From: Carposina sasakii
Taxonomy: Eukaryota; Arthropoda; Insecta; Lepidoptera; Carposinidae
Direction: 5' to 3'
Assembly: GCA_014607495.2 (NCBI GenBank)
Contig: CP053170.1
Coordinates: 4,216,001 to 4,280,000 of the forward strand
Length of the DNA stretch: 64,000 nucleotides
In this document: positions 1 to 11,213 of the stretch, one piece after another
Layout: the number at the start of each line of letters is the position of its first letter
How positions within the stretch are numbered: position 1 is the stretch's first letter
The notes under the pieces: model-generated
Told to the model about the DNA's origin: nothing
Database searches by the model: none
The model's input: the letters and a program-made list of their open reading frames with translations, nothing else
Made by a program: the position numbers and the translations under genes

Positions 1-2262
1 TTACCTCCTTAATAGTAATACACTTCAAAGAGTAATTAAATTTAATAGGCTTAAGCTTACGAGTAAAAGTAATGGAGTAACATTTTGCCACATTAAGCTC
101 TAGATGATTCTCATTACAGTACTGATTAAATCTGTTTAAATCATTCTGCAAAAGACGACAATCGTCTATATTAATAATAGACTTAAAAATCTTCATATCA
201 TCGGCGTAAAGCAGGAAATGAGAGTGCTTGAAGCAGGTGTCGATATCGTTGATAAATATTATAAACAATAACGGTCCTAGGATAGACCCTTGAGGAACAC
301 CAGAAGGCACGACTCTCCAAGAGGATGAGAAACCATTAATAACAACAGCCTGTGATCTATTATCAATGTAAGAAGTAAACCATCTAAACAGATTTCCATG
401 GATTCCAGCTCGTAGAAGTTTTTCTAAAAGTATTAAGTGGTCAATACGATCAAATGCCTTACTGTAATCAGTAAATATGGTGTCAACCTGTCCACCAGAA
501 TCCATGGAAGAAGTTGTGAATTCGATAAAAGAGAGTAAATTAGTAGAAGTGGATTTTTTTTGCAGAAACCCATGCTGTTCAATGATAAACGTTGAAGATA
601 AAGTTGAGTAAACCTGAGAATACACTACTCTTTCAAAGATTTTGGCAAAAATGCAGAGCTTGGAGATTGGCCTAAAGTTTTTGACGTCATTCTTGTTACC
701 ACATTTGTGAACAGGAGTTACAAATGCTGACTTCCAAATTTTAGGGACATAACCCTCATTTATAGACCTTCTAAATAGAATTGCAAGAGGAGTAGTCAAA
801 CAATCGGCACATTTATATATAAAAATAGGAACTATGTTATCAGGTCCAGGTCCTTTACTTAAGTCCAGAGACGTAAGAAGTCGATGTTTTACATCGAAAT
901 TAATCTCCACGTTACCCAAACACTTATTGACATTATTACCAACATAGGATTTGAAGTTATGAGTAGGCGTAGAGGATGAAGAAAGAAACGTCGAAAAAAG
1001 TACACTGCAAAGAGATCGGATATACTTTCACCAGTATCAGCTGATTGCCCCTCATAATTCACTGTGGAAGGAAGAGAACCAGATTTCTTGCTAGAAGACT
1101 TGACATAAGACCAGAATAGTTTAGGGTTCTTTGTAATTGAATCTTGCATGCGCTTAATATATATATCATAGCATTCGCGTTCAAGATCTTTTGCACGTTT
1201 TCTAAGAAGCGAAAAAGTATTATAATCACTGGTATTGTTATAGGTTTGATACTTACGCAGAAATTTATATTTTTCCTTTAGTAATTTTTTGAGTGACGTA
1301 TTGTACCACGGAGGAAAGCAAGAGGGGTAAATGAGTTTATGTAGTACATGCTTATCACGAAGATCGTAAAGTATAGCATAAAAGTTTTCTAGTGCCCTTT
1401 CCAAAGTATTGTTGTGTAAACAAGTTTGCCAATTTACATTCTGTAGTGCTAAGTTGATTTCGTCATAATCAGCAGATTCATAATAATATTTTAACCTGGA
1501 ATTGGCTTTAAGATATTCATTGCAGTTGAGTGAAATAAATACTTTTAGGCACTTGTGGTGGACATCCTCAGGTACCAAAGGATCGTCGCAAGCAACAACC
1601 TTAACATCATTATTACATAAAACATAGTCCAGAATTGTATTGTTTACATTTTTACATAAATTATATTGATTTAAATTACACTGAAAGAGAGTGTCGAAGA
1701 AATTGATCTGACTATCACCGCATATACCTATTGGTTGAGATAAATTTGTATGGTGGGATACCCAGTCGACATTACTAAGATTAAAATCTCCAAGAATAAT
1801 GAACATATCATTTGGACAAATACTAACTAACGCTGATAGTTTTTCAGTGAAATTATTAAGTTGTGTATTGAAGGAGTTACCTAAATTTTCTGAACAAAGA
1901 TAAATGCAACAGAGATGTATTTTAGTAAAATTGTAACATTTACTGTTTTTTAAAATGACTGTTATCCAAAGGTCCTCAGCAGTTGAGCTCCAGTCGGGGC
2001 GCTCAACGACCGTCAGCTCACGTCGCACAGCAAGGAGCACTCCACCTCCATATTTTTGTCGCGTTGCTGAATAATCTCTGTCGCGCCTCCAAACTAAGTA
2101 CCTACTATCAAAAAGTTCTTCTGTTTTTATGCCATCCAGTAACCAGGTCTCATTAATGCCGATGACGTCATAAGAACTTAAAAGTATGTTTCGCTTAAAT
2201 GTATGAGTTTTAGTCCGCAATCCACGAGTGTTTTGGTAGTAAATATTCAATGAACTAGCCAT
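1..2262 (-). pseudogene. LINE ORF2: endonuclease-reverse transcriptase, partial, one frameshift
   Basis: Start ATG at 2262. Residues about 1-230 match an EEP/AP-like endonuclease: YYQNTRGLRTK near the start, GINETWL, a GDFNLSNVDW block and a final DYVLCNND-type segment. A linker rich in basic residues leads to the reverse transcriptase. The RT core is readable from about 890 to 1: a FRPIS-type palm entry, YSKAFDRIDH, PQGSILGPLLF and the catalytic YADD near 200. The frame breaks at an A6 run (plus strand 994-999); downstream the RT is open in a different frame, so this copy needs an indel in the homopolymer to be continuous. The RT C-terminus lies beyond position 1. Frameshift could be a real lesion or an assembly homopolymer error. 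Confidence 0.82.
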
Positions 2263-2769
2263 TTATAAACACTAAGTTATAGCTACAGTGAAGCTGCATA
2301 TTGTCATTGTAATATTTCATAGACGAGTACAGAAAGTATATTACAAAGACACCTAAATAGAAGTTACATAAGACGCATAATGCAATACAAAAAAGCTCAA
2401 AGCATTTTAGTAAGTTAGGCTTAAATTGGTTATTATTATATATTAATATTACTACCTCAAGAGACGAACTAGCATAAAGTACACAAAACATGCAAATCAT
2501 AATTATTATTGAAAAGACTACAACCAAATATTTGAGTAAACTCAAGAAAATGCAAGCGTAAATGACCCGTAATGAGTACGAGCAAGCGAGCGCGAATCGT
2601 TCGAGCATCTGTGTGCATACGGGCGCTAACCGGTCGAGCATTTGTATTTTAACGCGGTAGTTACCGGCTCGACCACTGCTTGTGGTTCTCAAACTTTGTA
2701 CAATAATATTAAGCTGACCGACATATGAAGTAATTGGAAATATATTTAAGAGAATAAGTAAACTTATAC

Positions 2770-3696
2770 CTATATAATTTTTGAAAGATCCTTTTCCTGC
2801 TTGATAAAAAATATGGGAGATGTAACAGATTTTCGTACCATAATCTTGCAGTGTTTGACCCAGACAAACTGATAATTATGTTCTTTAGCCAAAGATTTCG
2901 CCTTGCTTAGTAAATTCTTATTGTAGACGGTCAGGTGGTCATTAACGTAAAAAGCAGCATCCTTTGAATATCCCAATTTAGAGAGATTGAGCTGCTTACT
3001 TTTACGCGACCCTGCTATGAACTCCTCCTTTGTGTACCGATTATTGAAGGAAATTATGATCGGTTTACTCGTATCTACGTTAGGCACTCGAGTTGGGATT
3101 CGCGCAATATAATTGATCTCCTCTTTCCTTAAACTTATGTTAGCACTGGATGCTATTTGTAGGGCAATGTCGTACAAATTTTCGTTATTTTTAATTGGGA
3201 TACCTCGAATTTCAATGTTATTGGCTCTAGCCCACTGGTCTCTCTCATTAAGCTCTTCGTTGATTCTTGTGACTTCGGCTTGAAGTGGACGAATAGTTTC
3301 AGCGAGCTTCTCCACAGCAACCATTCTTGATTCGAGAGCTTTAACTGTTCCCGAGAAGTTTCCCAGTAGCTCATGAGCCATTTCCAGAGACTCTTTGAGG
3401 TTAGTTATGTCAGTTTTAATAGTTCTCACATCTTCAACTAAGGTGGCTAGGGGTGCTAATTGAGTCATAATCTTACTCAGCTGATCCTGCATCATGTCCA
3501 GCTGTAGCGGAGATGCCTTTACAGACGGAGACGAGCTATTCTTGCACTTGGGGCAGCGCCAAGTGCTCTTTCTGTCACCAAGCTTGCGGTAACCAGCTTC
3601 CGTAACACCAGAACACTGGAAATCATAGTGGCACTTGCATACACTGCATAGATTACCGTCTGAATGATAAGTATTGCAACTAGCGCAGGTAAACAT
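2770..3696 (-). CDS. LINE ORF1 protein with PHD-like zinc finger and coiled coil
   Basis: The frame is open from 3792, but the likely start is the ATG at 3696, because the zinc finger begins immediately after it (MFTCASCNTYHSDGN) and the 32 upstream codons probably belong to the 5' UTR and junction. About 308 residues. Visible: a C-x2-C...C-x2-C...C-x2-C PHD/RING-like finger over residues 4-52, a long leucine/glutamate heptad region (about 65-155, probable coiled coil), and a C-terminal basic domain with RNEIRGIP-like and IISFNNRYTKEEF segments resembling the RRM/transposase-22 region of LINE ORF1 proteins. Expected role: RNA-binding chaperone of the LINE ribonucleoprotein. Intact frame. Confidence 0.75.
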   Translation of the reverse strand: MFTCASCNTYHSDGNLCSVCKCHYDFQCSGVTEAGYRKLGDRKSTWRCPKCKNSSSPSVKASPLQLDMMQDQLSKIMTQLAPLATLVEDVRTIKTDITNLKESLEMAHELLGNFSGTVKALESRMVAVEKLAETIRPLQAEVTRINEELNERDQWARANNIEIRGIPIKNNENLYDIALQIASSANISLRKEEINYIARIPTRVPNVDTSKPIIISFNNRYTKEEFIAGSRKSKQLNLSKLGYSKDAAFYVNDHLTVYNKNLLSKAKSLAKEHNYQFVWVKHCKIMVRKSVTSPIFFIKQEKDLSKII

Positions 3697-3780
3697 AACG
3701 ACAACTTTGAGAATCACTGAGTTTAGAAGGAAGGCAAATACGTGTGCTATCTGTGGATGCCGGCGAGCAACTGATGATGC

Positions 3781-4748
3781 AACCTTTTCCATGTGTCTTG
3801 ATTGACCAATGTGAAACTGGCTCCTGTATCCACTTGCATTGTTACAGGTACACCTTCTAAAAATAAATTGACCTCATATGGTGCCACACGAGTCGAGCTC
3901 TCTATATTGTAAATGCCATTCAAATGAGCTTCCTGCTTCTCTTCTGTAAAATTTATGTTCTTATGCGAGTCATTTCTCTTCTTACTTATACAAATTTTCT
4001 CTATGTGACCTTTCTTTTTACAGTATCTACATAGGGCATTGACAAATCTGCATTCACCACCATGACGGTCACCACACCGGTAACATAAACGGAATCTATT
4101 CGTTTGTACTGCATTAACATCCATGGGTTCTGGATCCGGCGCGCGATACACATTCTCCGATGTACGATACTGTGTACTCCTGGGATCCAACGAGCAGCTT
4201 GATGATGACGATGATGCTAGGTTGCTGTGCATCATACGCACGTCCCTGCCTGCACTTTCCGCTGATAACATAGCATCTACTACATCCTTGTAGCTTAAAC
4301 TGTTTTTCTTCAAGAGTTCGTATTGTAATTTATGATCACTCATCCCGCATACCAGTCTGTCACGTAACATGCGCTCTAAATCTGTGAAATTACACCCGGC
4401 ACTTAACTTCCTTACTTGCGCAATATATTCAGATGCTGTTTCACCAGATTTTTGATTGCGATTGTAAAATTGAAATGACACTGATATTTCGTTTGGTTTT
4501 GGGCTGTAGTGATTCGTCAATATAGTCACAATGTCACTAAAAGGCACTTCGTAAGGTTTTCTAGGTGTAATTAACGAACAAACTGTCTCAAACACTTGTG
4601 AACCACATACTGTAAAAAAATTTGCTCGTTTGGTATTGTCCACAATAATTCCATTTGCTTCAAAACAAAAACTCAATCTGTCTATATAGTAGTCCCAATT
4701 ATCGGTTTCTGGGTTGAATTCATGAAATGTTATTGCTTTCTTGTCCAT
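3781..4748 (-). pseudogene. Ty3/Gypsy gag-protease fragment, truncated in protease
   Basis: Starts with ATG at 4748 (MDKKAITFHEFNPETDNW). Residues 1-170 resemble a Gypsy-type gag capsid region (FYNRNQKSGETASEYIAQVR, then a stretch with RDRLVCGM). A zinc knuckle pair lies around residues 222-255 (CYRCGDRHGGEC and CRYCKKKGHIEKIC). The aspartic protease motif MQVDTGASFTLVN appears near residue 305 and the similarity ends about ten residues later at 3780, where the LINE begins. Protease remainder, RT, RNase H and integrase are missing from the adjacent DNA. Looks like the 5' part of a Gypsy element interrupted or replaced by the LINE. Confidence 0.8.
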
Positions 4749-4950
4749 TTTTAATCCTCGTCGCCATTAATAAGTCTAAAATAAAATACACGCGCTAAGT
4801 AGCAAAACGTTTACTCATTGTTGTGTGTGTTATAACCTATAAATTACAGGCAAGGAAAGTACTTGTCAAATAGAACTTAATCATACAGCCAAGTTTTACA
4901 TTATCAGTATATGACAAAACTGTTTATAATAATTATTAAATGGTCTGTTA
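4749..4950 (-). other. Gypsy leader with candidate primer-binding site
   Basis: Immediately upstream of the gag ATG. The minus strand of 4754-4766 reads TGGCGACGAGGAT, a TGG-initial sequence in the position of a tRNA primer-binding site; the region beyond it to about 4950 would then be the end of the 5' LTR. No second LTR copy is present to confirm the boundary, and the presumed LTR end lacks a canonical CA. Confidence 0.4.
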
Positions 4951-5335
4951 CCTGGAAAAAAGTCGCGTCTCTTAAGGAGGATGCGGGGAAGTCACAACAT
5001 CATCCTGAAGGTGCTGGCAGATGATCCGCGTGGACCTCTGAAGAGGCACTTCATGCGGTTGATATTTGGAGTGGATGATGAGCATTGTTCATCTATATGC
5101 CGTCCGCAGGGGGTGCCTCTCAGGTTCATGATTTATTAATGTTATGAATTTGGTGTAATAATAATATTTAGTGAATTAATTTAATTTAATATAATTAGTA
5201 ATTTTAATGTAATTTAAATCTACTAACCATTTTATTTTACTGTAACTTAACTAACCCATGGATCTTAGTTGTCCGAAATAAAGAATTTGTATTGAAAATT
5301 GAATTATTGAATGGCCTAAAATTATAATTATTGTT
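4950..5335 (+). mobile_element. 3' end of a LINE-type element (ORF tail plus UTR)
   Basis: A plus-strand frame without a start of its own runs through 4957-5139 (residues KSRLLRRMRGSHNIILKVL and later RPQGVPLRFMIY, stop TAA at 5137) and is followed by an AT-rich tail with an AATAAAG at 5277. This is the layout of a 5'-truncated LINE insertion with only the C-terminus of ORF2 and 3' UTR left. Family not recognised; the tail could also belong to another retroelement class. Confidence 0.4.
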
Positions 5336-5337
5336 CT

Positions 5338-6722
5338 TTACTGGAACGAATGGACCACCTCTAAAAATTCATTACTATTTTGCTGATTTATGCCACTTGG
5401 CCTGGCAAATGAAGGACTAGAGACCCCTTGCCGAAAATTATTCATATTTGAACTATTTAGAATATTATTCCTCATTTTATACTGAAAGGAGAAATTTTCT
5501 TCTTCCGTTACTAAAGATAAGGCTTCTTCCAGAGTTTCTGGTGCTTTCAACCGAATGATTCTTATAAAATTATTAATAAAGAAATGGAAAAAATTCCTCA
5601 CCCGGGTGGGAATCGAACCCACGACCTCTGCATTCCGTGCCAGCGCTCTTACCACTGAGCCACCGGGTCAATTACTCGGGTGACGAATTTTACCATCTCT
5701 TTTTGAAATTACATTATTGGAAACGTTATTTTTTCATCCCGATAGCTATACATAAGCCAAATCTCGGCAAACAAAGCTGAATCCCTCAGCACAATGTTTT
5801 AATGATGAAACGATCAACCATATCCTAACGGATTATATTATGGAGAAGTGTTTTTATCTTAATCAAGATATTATATATTATAAAATTATTAATAAAGAAA
5901 TGGAAAAAATTCCTCACCCGGGTGGGAATCGAACCCACGACCTCTGCATTCCGTGCCAGCGCTCTTATCACTGAGCCACCGGGTCAATTACTCGGGTGAC
6001 GAATTTTACCATCTCTTTTTGAAATTACATTATTGGAAACGTTATTTTTTCATCCCGATAGCTATCTTATATATAATGATTCTTAACATATCTCGAGGTA
6101 AATTGTATAGAGATACATTTAACGCCATATTTACTATCCCTTAAGGGTGCAATATTTTCACTTATTTTTGATAGCAAATTATTTCTAGTAGATTGAATGC
6201 GATGGCAGAAATCTATAGGTATAGGTATATGATTCAGTAGATTTCTTACGCAGTTTCTAGCTCTATAGCTACACATGCTTCTGATTTTTGATCTCCAAAA
6301 TGTTGTATTAAGGTGCTTCTAAGTTCTCCCCAATTATTTATAGTGTAATCCGTTTCACCTATCAGCTCCGCGGCTCTACCTGTCAATCTACTTGTTATTA
6401 CTTGAAGCAAATATTCCATGCCAGTACGCTCCTCATAGACTTCTATGACATATTCACATTTTTTTAGATAAAAATTTAACAATGACATTGTTCCGTCGAA
6501 TATATGTATTCTTATAATATCCGATATCATGAAACTTAGGCCATTATCTAATATTTGTCCTACTGCTTCCTGTCCTACTTGTTCCTGACTTTCAGTAGAG
6601 GGTCCAGACTGTTCCCTCGGCAATTGCTGTTGCAAATGATGTGCCATACGTTCTGTGAGCATGTTGGCTGCATTGGCAGCCTCGGCACGCACTATAGATG
6701 CGGCTCTATTTAAATATTCCAT
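5338..6722 (-). pseudogene. Second Ty3/Gypsy gag relic, split by a SINE insertion
   Basis: ATG at 6722 begins MEYLNRAASIVRAEAANAAN; a gag core follows (YLKKCEYVIEV, then ELIGETDYTINNWGELRST with LIQHFGDQKSEA). The frame breaks near 6246, continues in another frame to about 6085 (SKISENIAPLRDSKYG), is interrupted by the SINE dimer at 5565-6074, and resumes with IIRLKAPETLEEALSLVTEE up to 5338. At least two frameshifts plus the insertion make it non-coding. It is distinct from the gag at 3781-4748. No pol sequence follows toward lower coordinates, so only the 5' gag part remains. Confidence 0.75.
5565..6074 (-). repeat. Dimeric tRNA-headed SINE, flanked by 11-bp target duplications
   Basis: Two near-identical units of 188 bp (5562-5749 and 5878-6065) in the same orientation, separated by 128 bp. 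Each unit on the minus strand has about 85 bp of leader, a tRNA-like domain with A box (GTGGCTCAGTGGTAAGAGC) and B box (GGTTCGATTCC), a T-rich stretch and an ATTAATAATTT tail. AATGATTCTTA occurs at 5554-5564 and again at 6075-6085, so the whole block behaves as one insertion into the gag relic. The cloverleaf is imperfect in the anticodon stem, so this is not a functional tRNA gene. Confidence 0.75.
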
Positions 6723-6733
6723 TTTACTTTATA

Positions 6734-7222
6734 CAGGATGTCCCGGAAGTCGACGTCAAGCTGCAAACGGGAGAAGTCATAATAGTTATCAGTAAAATAA
6801 AAAAATCTATGTGATGTACTTTATAAATTATAGGACTTTAAAAAAAAATCAAGGAAATCTACTATTGTATCGGGCGATCCTGTGACAAATTAAATAAGCT
6901 TATTGGTTATTGTGTCACACATTGCTGTTTTTTGGATTACTTGTGACTCCATTATGGATGATCAGTCATTTGAACTTTTTTGAGGGAAACGTTTTTTTTT
7001 AAATCATCTTTTAGTATTTTTTAAAATCATCTTTTAGTATTTTTTTTATTTCTAAGTCATTACCTAAGGCATAATTAAACGAACTAAACAATTTTTCCCT
7101 GAAAATATAAAAAAAAATCGAAAAATGTTTGAATGTTCCTAAGAAAATTTTCAGTCTTTTCCGCCTCAGAATCATGTTCTGAAGTATTGAAAGTATCAAT
7201 ATTTGCTGTCACAAACATCCTG
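6734..7222. mobile_element. MITE with TA target duplication
   Basis: Starts CAGGATGTCCC and ends ACATCCTG as its inverted repeat, with TA on both sides (6732-6733 and 7223-7224). About 489 bp, AT-rich, no coding potential. The ends resemble Tc1/mariner-type non-autonomous elements. It sits only 10 bp upstream of the gag ATG at 6722. Confidence 0.6.
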
Positions 7223-7224
7223 TA

Positions 7225-7783
7225 TTGTAATAATATGCTGTCTAATTTTTTGTAGATTTATTTGTAAGTGATTTCTTGGGGCGTATGTACTAAACTAAGA
7301 ATTATTGATTTAGGTTGTCAAGTTTATCTTAATTTCAGTCTATCTAAATTACTGTGAAATATTACAACGTAAGTTCGCATCAAAATTCTGTATTTCTGCA
7401 AATAAATATGCAAAGGATGTATTTTATTTATTTCATAACACTTATCATGAATAACAGAATTCCACAAAATATAGAGCCAACATAATGTTCGATAACTAAA
7501 GTACAACACTAGTAGTTAAATAAAAGGTAAGTAAATCGGACAAAACGAATACTTACTCATGGCTGCCAATGACGCTTTAAAGCGTTCGCTAGTGTCGCCA
7601 AAAGATCGATGTTTTAAAAAATACCATTGGAGTTAAATCATGATACTAAGTCTAAATTACCTAGTCTAAGTTACCCAGACTTTTTGTAACTGAATTTATT
7701 CAATAATTACACTAATCAACAAATAACAAACTTTTTATTTTATCTGAGTTCCTACTATGTGATTATAATTCCTTGTTATTGAC
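7225..7783. other. AT-rich stretch, nothing recognised
   Basis: No open frame longer than about 60 codons with recognisable content, no RNA gene and no clear terminal repeats. It lies downstream of the C-terminal fragment of the split transposon gene and may be its 3' flank. Confidence 0.4.
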
Positions 7784-7978
7784 CTAATACAAATATGTAA
7801 ATAAGATTTTTATCCAACAGTAATCTGCGAGCATAGCAGGCTCCCATCTTCCTTGGAAACATTTTTCGATTACAGCCACATCTTGATGATTGCGTTCCCC
7901 ATATTCATCGCTAACTGATCCCATATTTTCGGGGAAAAAGTCCAAGTGCGAATGAAGGAAATGCAGTTTTAATGACAT
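7784..7978 (-). pseudogene. C-terminal fragment of a split, unclassified transposon-type gene
   Basis: From an ATG at 7978 the minus frame reads MSLKLHFLHSHLDFFPENMG, then DEYGERNHQDV and LADYCW. These motifs belong to a repetitive protein family that I remember from many invertebrate genomes, where they follow a GC(R/K) dipeptide directly. That upstream half is found at 12771-13452, ending KMGCKW, so the gene was split by the Gypsy/pogo nest between. After DYCW the sequence diverges into a short tail with a stop at 7784. Function not established; it is probably a mobile-element protein because of its multi-copy distribution. Confidence 0.6.
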
Positions 7979-7992
7979 TGTGGAGCAACGTA

Positions 7993-10911
7993 GGGGAGAC
8001 CGGGTATAAAAGTAACGGCGGGTCGAAAGAAACAAATGCTCTCTAGAAATATCCAATAGGCGAACAGCGCTTCGCCGCCGTCAGGTGATAGCCGGGAGCG
8101 CCCCCCTCACTTGCATTTAGTCGCCGCGTGACCAGCGCGCTGTTAGGTTGTGTTATAGGACGCCACGTGTTTTCACAAATCAAAAGTAAGTTTTTCGATG
8201 TTTTCTTATTTAATGTTTACATAGTCATAAAAGGATGATAGTAATCTGAATGTTTGCATATCCGTTCTTGATTATATTGATTGTACATTGTTTAAATTAG
8301 TTTTTGTCTAGCACGTTCCGTTTTAAGATTGTATTACACGTTTTAACAAAAAATGCGGCCGGGTACAAAAGTAACATAGCCCTATGGGTATAAAAGTAAC
8401 ACGTTACTTTCGTCCCCGTTATGATTTAATTACCTATATCATATTTTTATGTGTGTCTTAACTTTAACAGAATGCCGCGACAACGCATAAGAACAACTGC
8501 ACGAGGAACTACCGACACGGAAGTGTATCGAAAAGCGGCTGAAGAGCATTTCAAAGATGGTGCAAAAATAAGAGCCCTGGCAAAAAAATATGATGTTTGC
8601 CATGTAACATTATATAGATTTATAACAAAATTAAAAGCAGGAAATACGAACGCAGTTGTGGGCTACCGTTGCGTCAACCGAGTTTTTACTAATAATGAGG
8701 AAAATAATCTACGTGACTATTTAATCGAATGCTCTCGAGTTTATTTTGGGTTATCTCCATCTGAGGTACGTAAACTGGCATACGAGTTAGCTATTAAAAA
8801 TGGAAAAACATTTCCTGAAAAGTGGCACGATAGTCGAATGGCGGGTAAGGAATGGTTGACGGGTTTTTGAAACGAAACCCGAGCCTCTCTTTGAGATGTC
8901 CTCAAGCAACAAGTCTGTCGCGGGCTTCGAGTTTCAACGAACATAATGTGAATAAATTTTTTGATAACCTTGCTGAGGTAATGGATAGATATAAATTTGA
9001 GCCAAAAGATATCTGGAATATGGATGAGACAGGGGTGACTACTGTCCAAAAACCGAGCAAAATTGTAGCTCAAAAAGGAATTAAACAAGTAGGTGCATTA
9101 ACCTCAGCAGAACGTGGAAGATTAGTAACTGTTGCTGTTGCGATAAATGCTCAAGGAGGACACATACCTCCTTTTTTTGTATTCCCTTTGAAACGATTCG
9201 AAGACCACATGATACGTGAGGGTCCTGTTGGTTGTGCCGGAGCTGGCAATGCTAGTGGATGGATGCAGGATGCAGAATTTTTATTATTTTTACAACATTT
9301 CAAAAGACAAGTTAAGCCCACAGTTGATCAAAAATGCTTGTTACTGCTCGACAACCATGCATCGCATATATCTATCCAAGCTCTAGATTTTTGTAAAGAA
9401 AATGGAATAGTACTGCTGTCGTTTCCACCTCATTGCACACACAAACTTCAGCCTCTGGATAGAGCAGTATTTGGGCCATTTAAGAAAATGATAAACACAG
9501 CTACAGACAACTGGATGCGAAATCATCCTGGTCGAACGATGACTATCCATTACATTCCTGGGATTGTAAGAGAAGCATTTCCTCTTTCTGTAACTGATAG
9601 AAATGCAATTGCTGGATTTACCTCTACCGGCATAAGTCCATTTAATAGGAATATATTTACTAATATTGACTATGCGCCATCATCTGTGACTGACCGACCG
9701 TTACAAGTTGACAGTCAAATTTCACCAAATGATCTGTTGACCAGTTCTTATGCAACGTCCTCCTTTCAAGTTGATCTAGATACTTCAGTTAGTGATCTTC
9801 CAACATCAATTAAACAGATTGATCAGCGTACAGGTAGCAATGATTTGTTAAACAAATCAAACAATAATGTCCAATCACCGGCTGTTCAAAAATTTACCGG
9901 ACTCGGTCTCTGCTCAGACTGATACTCTGTTAGCTATCTCAATTTTTCATCAAAGATCCAAATCACCAGTGTCAGGACCTAGCGGGCTACAACAAGCAAA
10001 TTCTATCCAACCGTTTCATTTTTCACCTAAAGAGCTTAGACCTTTACCACAAGCGGGTCCGAGGACTGAAACAAATAAAGGTCGTAAAAAACGTAAGACT
10101 GCAATACTGACAGACACGCCCGAAAAAAATTTAATCGAACAAGAATACCAACAACGAAAGCAAGCCAAGAAAACGGTACTACAAACCGATACTGGAGAAG
10201 GTAAAAGGAAATTGACATCTACAAAAGGAAAGGGAAAAGGAAAAAAGACAAAGAAGGCACCTAAAGACAAGGAAAATAAATCTGACGACGACGATTGCTT
10301 CTGTCTTGTCTGTTTAGAAACTTTTAGCAATAGTCGACCAAATGAACAATGGATACAATGTATCGAATGTAGAATGTGGTCCCATACAGAATGCGTGGAC
10401 AATGATAATAATTATGTGTGCCATAATTGCGTGTCTGAGTAGGAGAATAATACTGAATAGCCTGCTTATAAAGGAATGATTAACATAAATATTAATTGAT
10501 CTCATTACTTAAACCAAGAGTAACTTCTATTGATTTGTTTTCTTAAAATATATAATTTTTAGCATTTAAAATGCTGAAGTTTGTTTGTGTTATTAATACA
10601 AAGTCTTTAAATAAACAATTTGTTGATTTAACATGTAGTATTGTTTTCATTAGCAACCTCTATGTTTTGTTACTTTCGACCCACAACGTGTTACTTTCGA
10701 CCTGCCTACGTGGTCGAAAGTAACAACTGATGATTTTTTTTTAACTCTGTTTTATTCATATAAAACACATCATACCAAAATAAATCGAGTTACCAGTGTA
10801 AAGAACATAAACTGAATTTATATGTGGTTATATTCATTAAATGACATTAATAATACCCAGCTAGAAATCAAGCTAAAACTACAAAGTGTTACTTTTGTAC
10901 CCGGTCTCCCC
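7993..10911 (+). mobile_element. pogo-like DNA transposon, 2.9 kb, nested in a Gypsy LTR
   Basis: TA target duplication at 7991-7992 and 10912-10913. Terminal inverted repeats of about 24 bp: GGGGAGACCGGGTATAAAAG on the left, the same with one mismatch (C for T) inverted on the right. The AAAGTAAC part of the terminus recurs several times subterminally (8366-8409 and 10670-10727), in both orientations, as expected for transposase binding sites. A GC-rich block at 8050-8160 is the likely promoter. A probable 5' UTR intron runs 8186-8470 (donor AAAAGTAAGT, acceptor ACTTTAACAG), placing the start codon two bases after the acceptor. Transposase gene inside has frameshifts, so this copy is probably non-autonomous. 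Confidence 0.85.
8472..10442 (+). pseudogene. pogo/Tigger-type DDE transposase with C-terminal PHD finger, two frameshifts
   Basis: Start ATG 8472 (MPRQRIRTTARGTTDTEVY). Domains in order: psq-type helix-turn-helix (residues about 15-60, AKKYDVCHVTLYRFI), a CENP-B-like region (about 70-160, [14 protein letters not shown]), and the DDE_1 catalytic core with the first D in WNMDETG, the second in [10 protein letters not shown], and a [15 protein letters not shown] block. A lysine-rich linker (10200-10280) precedes a PHD-type zinc finger, CFCLVC...WIQCIECRMWSHTEC...YVCHNC, ending at 10442. Frames break at a T5 run (8864-8868), where a single extra T would restore the reading, and again between about 9867 and 9922. 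Cut-and-paste transposase of the Tc1/mariner superfamily; the PHD finger is a feature of some animal pogo lineages and may target chromatin. Confidence 0.85.
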
Positions 10912-10913
10912 TA

Positions 10914-11213
10914 CTCGTAGTTAGTAGCGGGATATATTGACAAAATAATCACGAATGATTTGTTGATTAATATATTTGATGCTGTACGTTCGAGAGTGAT
11001 ACAGAGAGAGTATTAATTGTAAAATACGACTCGAAGACATGTTATATTAAAAATAATTTTACAAATTTGGGAATAGTGCCGGCTGCAAATCACGGTGCAA
11101 TGTTCTATGATTAATCTGTCCCTATTATTTGATACATACATGGCTGCGTGATGAGCACATAAAGAATGATGCAATAATATGATTAATTTAACGAATAGGT
11201 ACAAATAGGCACA
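10914..11213 (-). repeat. 3' LTR of the truncated Gypsy element (main part)
   Basis: Begins TGTGCC on the minus strand directly after a G6 polypurine tract (plus strand C6 at 11219-11224). About 300 bp up to the pogo insertion; the remaining 12 bp (7979-7990) end in CA. Second LTR not present, so the length of about 312 bp is inferred. Confidence 0.5.

Larger units (their letters stand above)
1..3780 (-). mobile_element. CR1/Jockey-like non-LTR retrotransposon (LINE), 3' end outside window
   Basis: Two-ORF LINE read on the minus strand: ORF1 (3696-2770), a spacer of about 500 bp, then ORF2 (2262 to the window edge) with an AP-type endonuclease followed by reverse transcriptase. The 5' boundary is placed near 3780, where the reading frame of a Gypsy gag-protease ORF running in from 4748 stops resembling retroelement protease, so the LINE appears to have inserted into, or joined to, that element. 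The spacer (2570-2690) holds two imperfect copies of a unit of about 36 bp containing TCGAGCAT. Clade assignment (CR1 or Jockey group) rests on the PHD-like finger in ORF1 and the endonuclease-RT order; exact family not determined. Confidence 0.8.

Noticed and set aside
2255..2692. Minus-strand ORF between LINE ORF1 and ORF2
   Set aside because: Low-complexity hydrophobic translation of AT-rich spacer; no domain.
5572..5670. tRNA gene from the A/B-box cloverleaf
   Set aside because: Anticodon stem does not pair, and the same sequence recurs as repeat copies at 5878 and 39888 with tails and TSDs; it is a SINE head.
10016..10402. Minus-strand ORF with hydrophobic stretches
   Set aside because: Complement of the Lys-rich and PHD region of the pogo transposase; composition explained by that gene.
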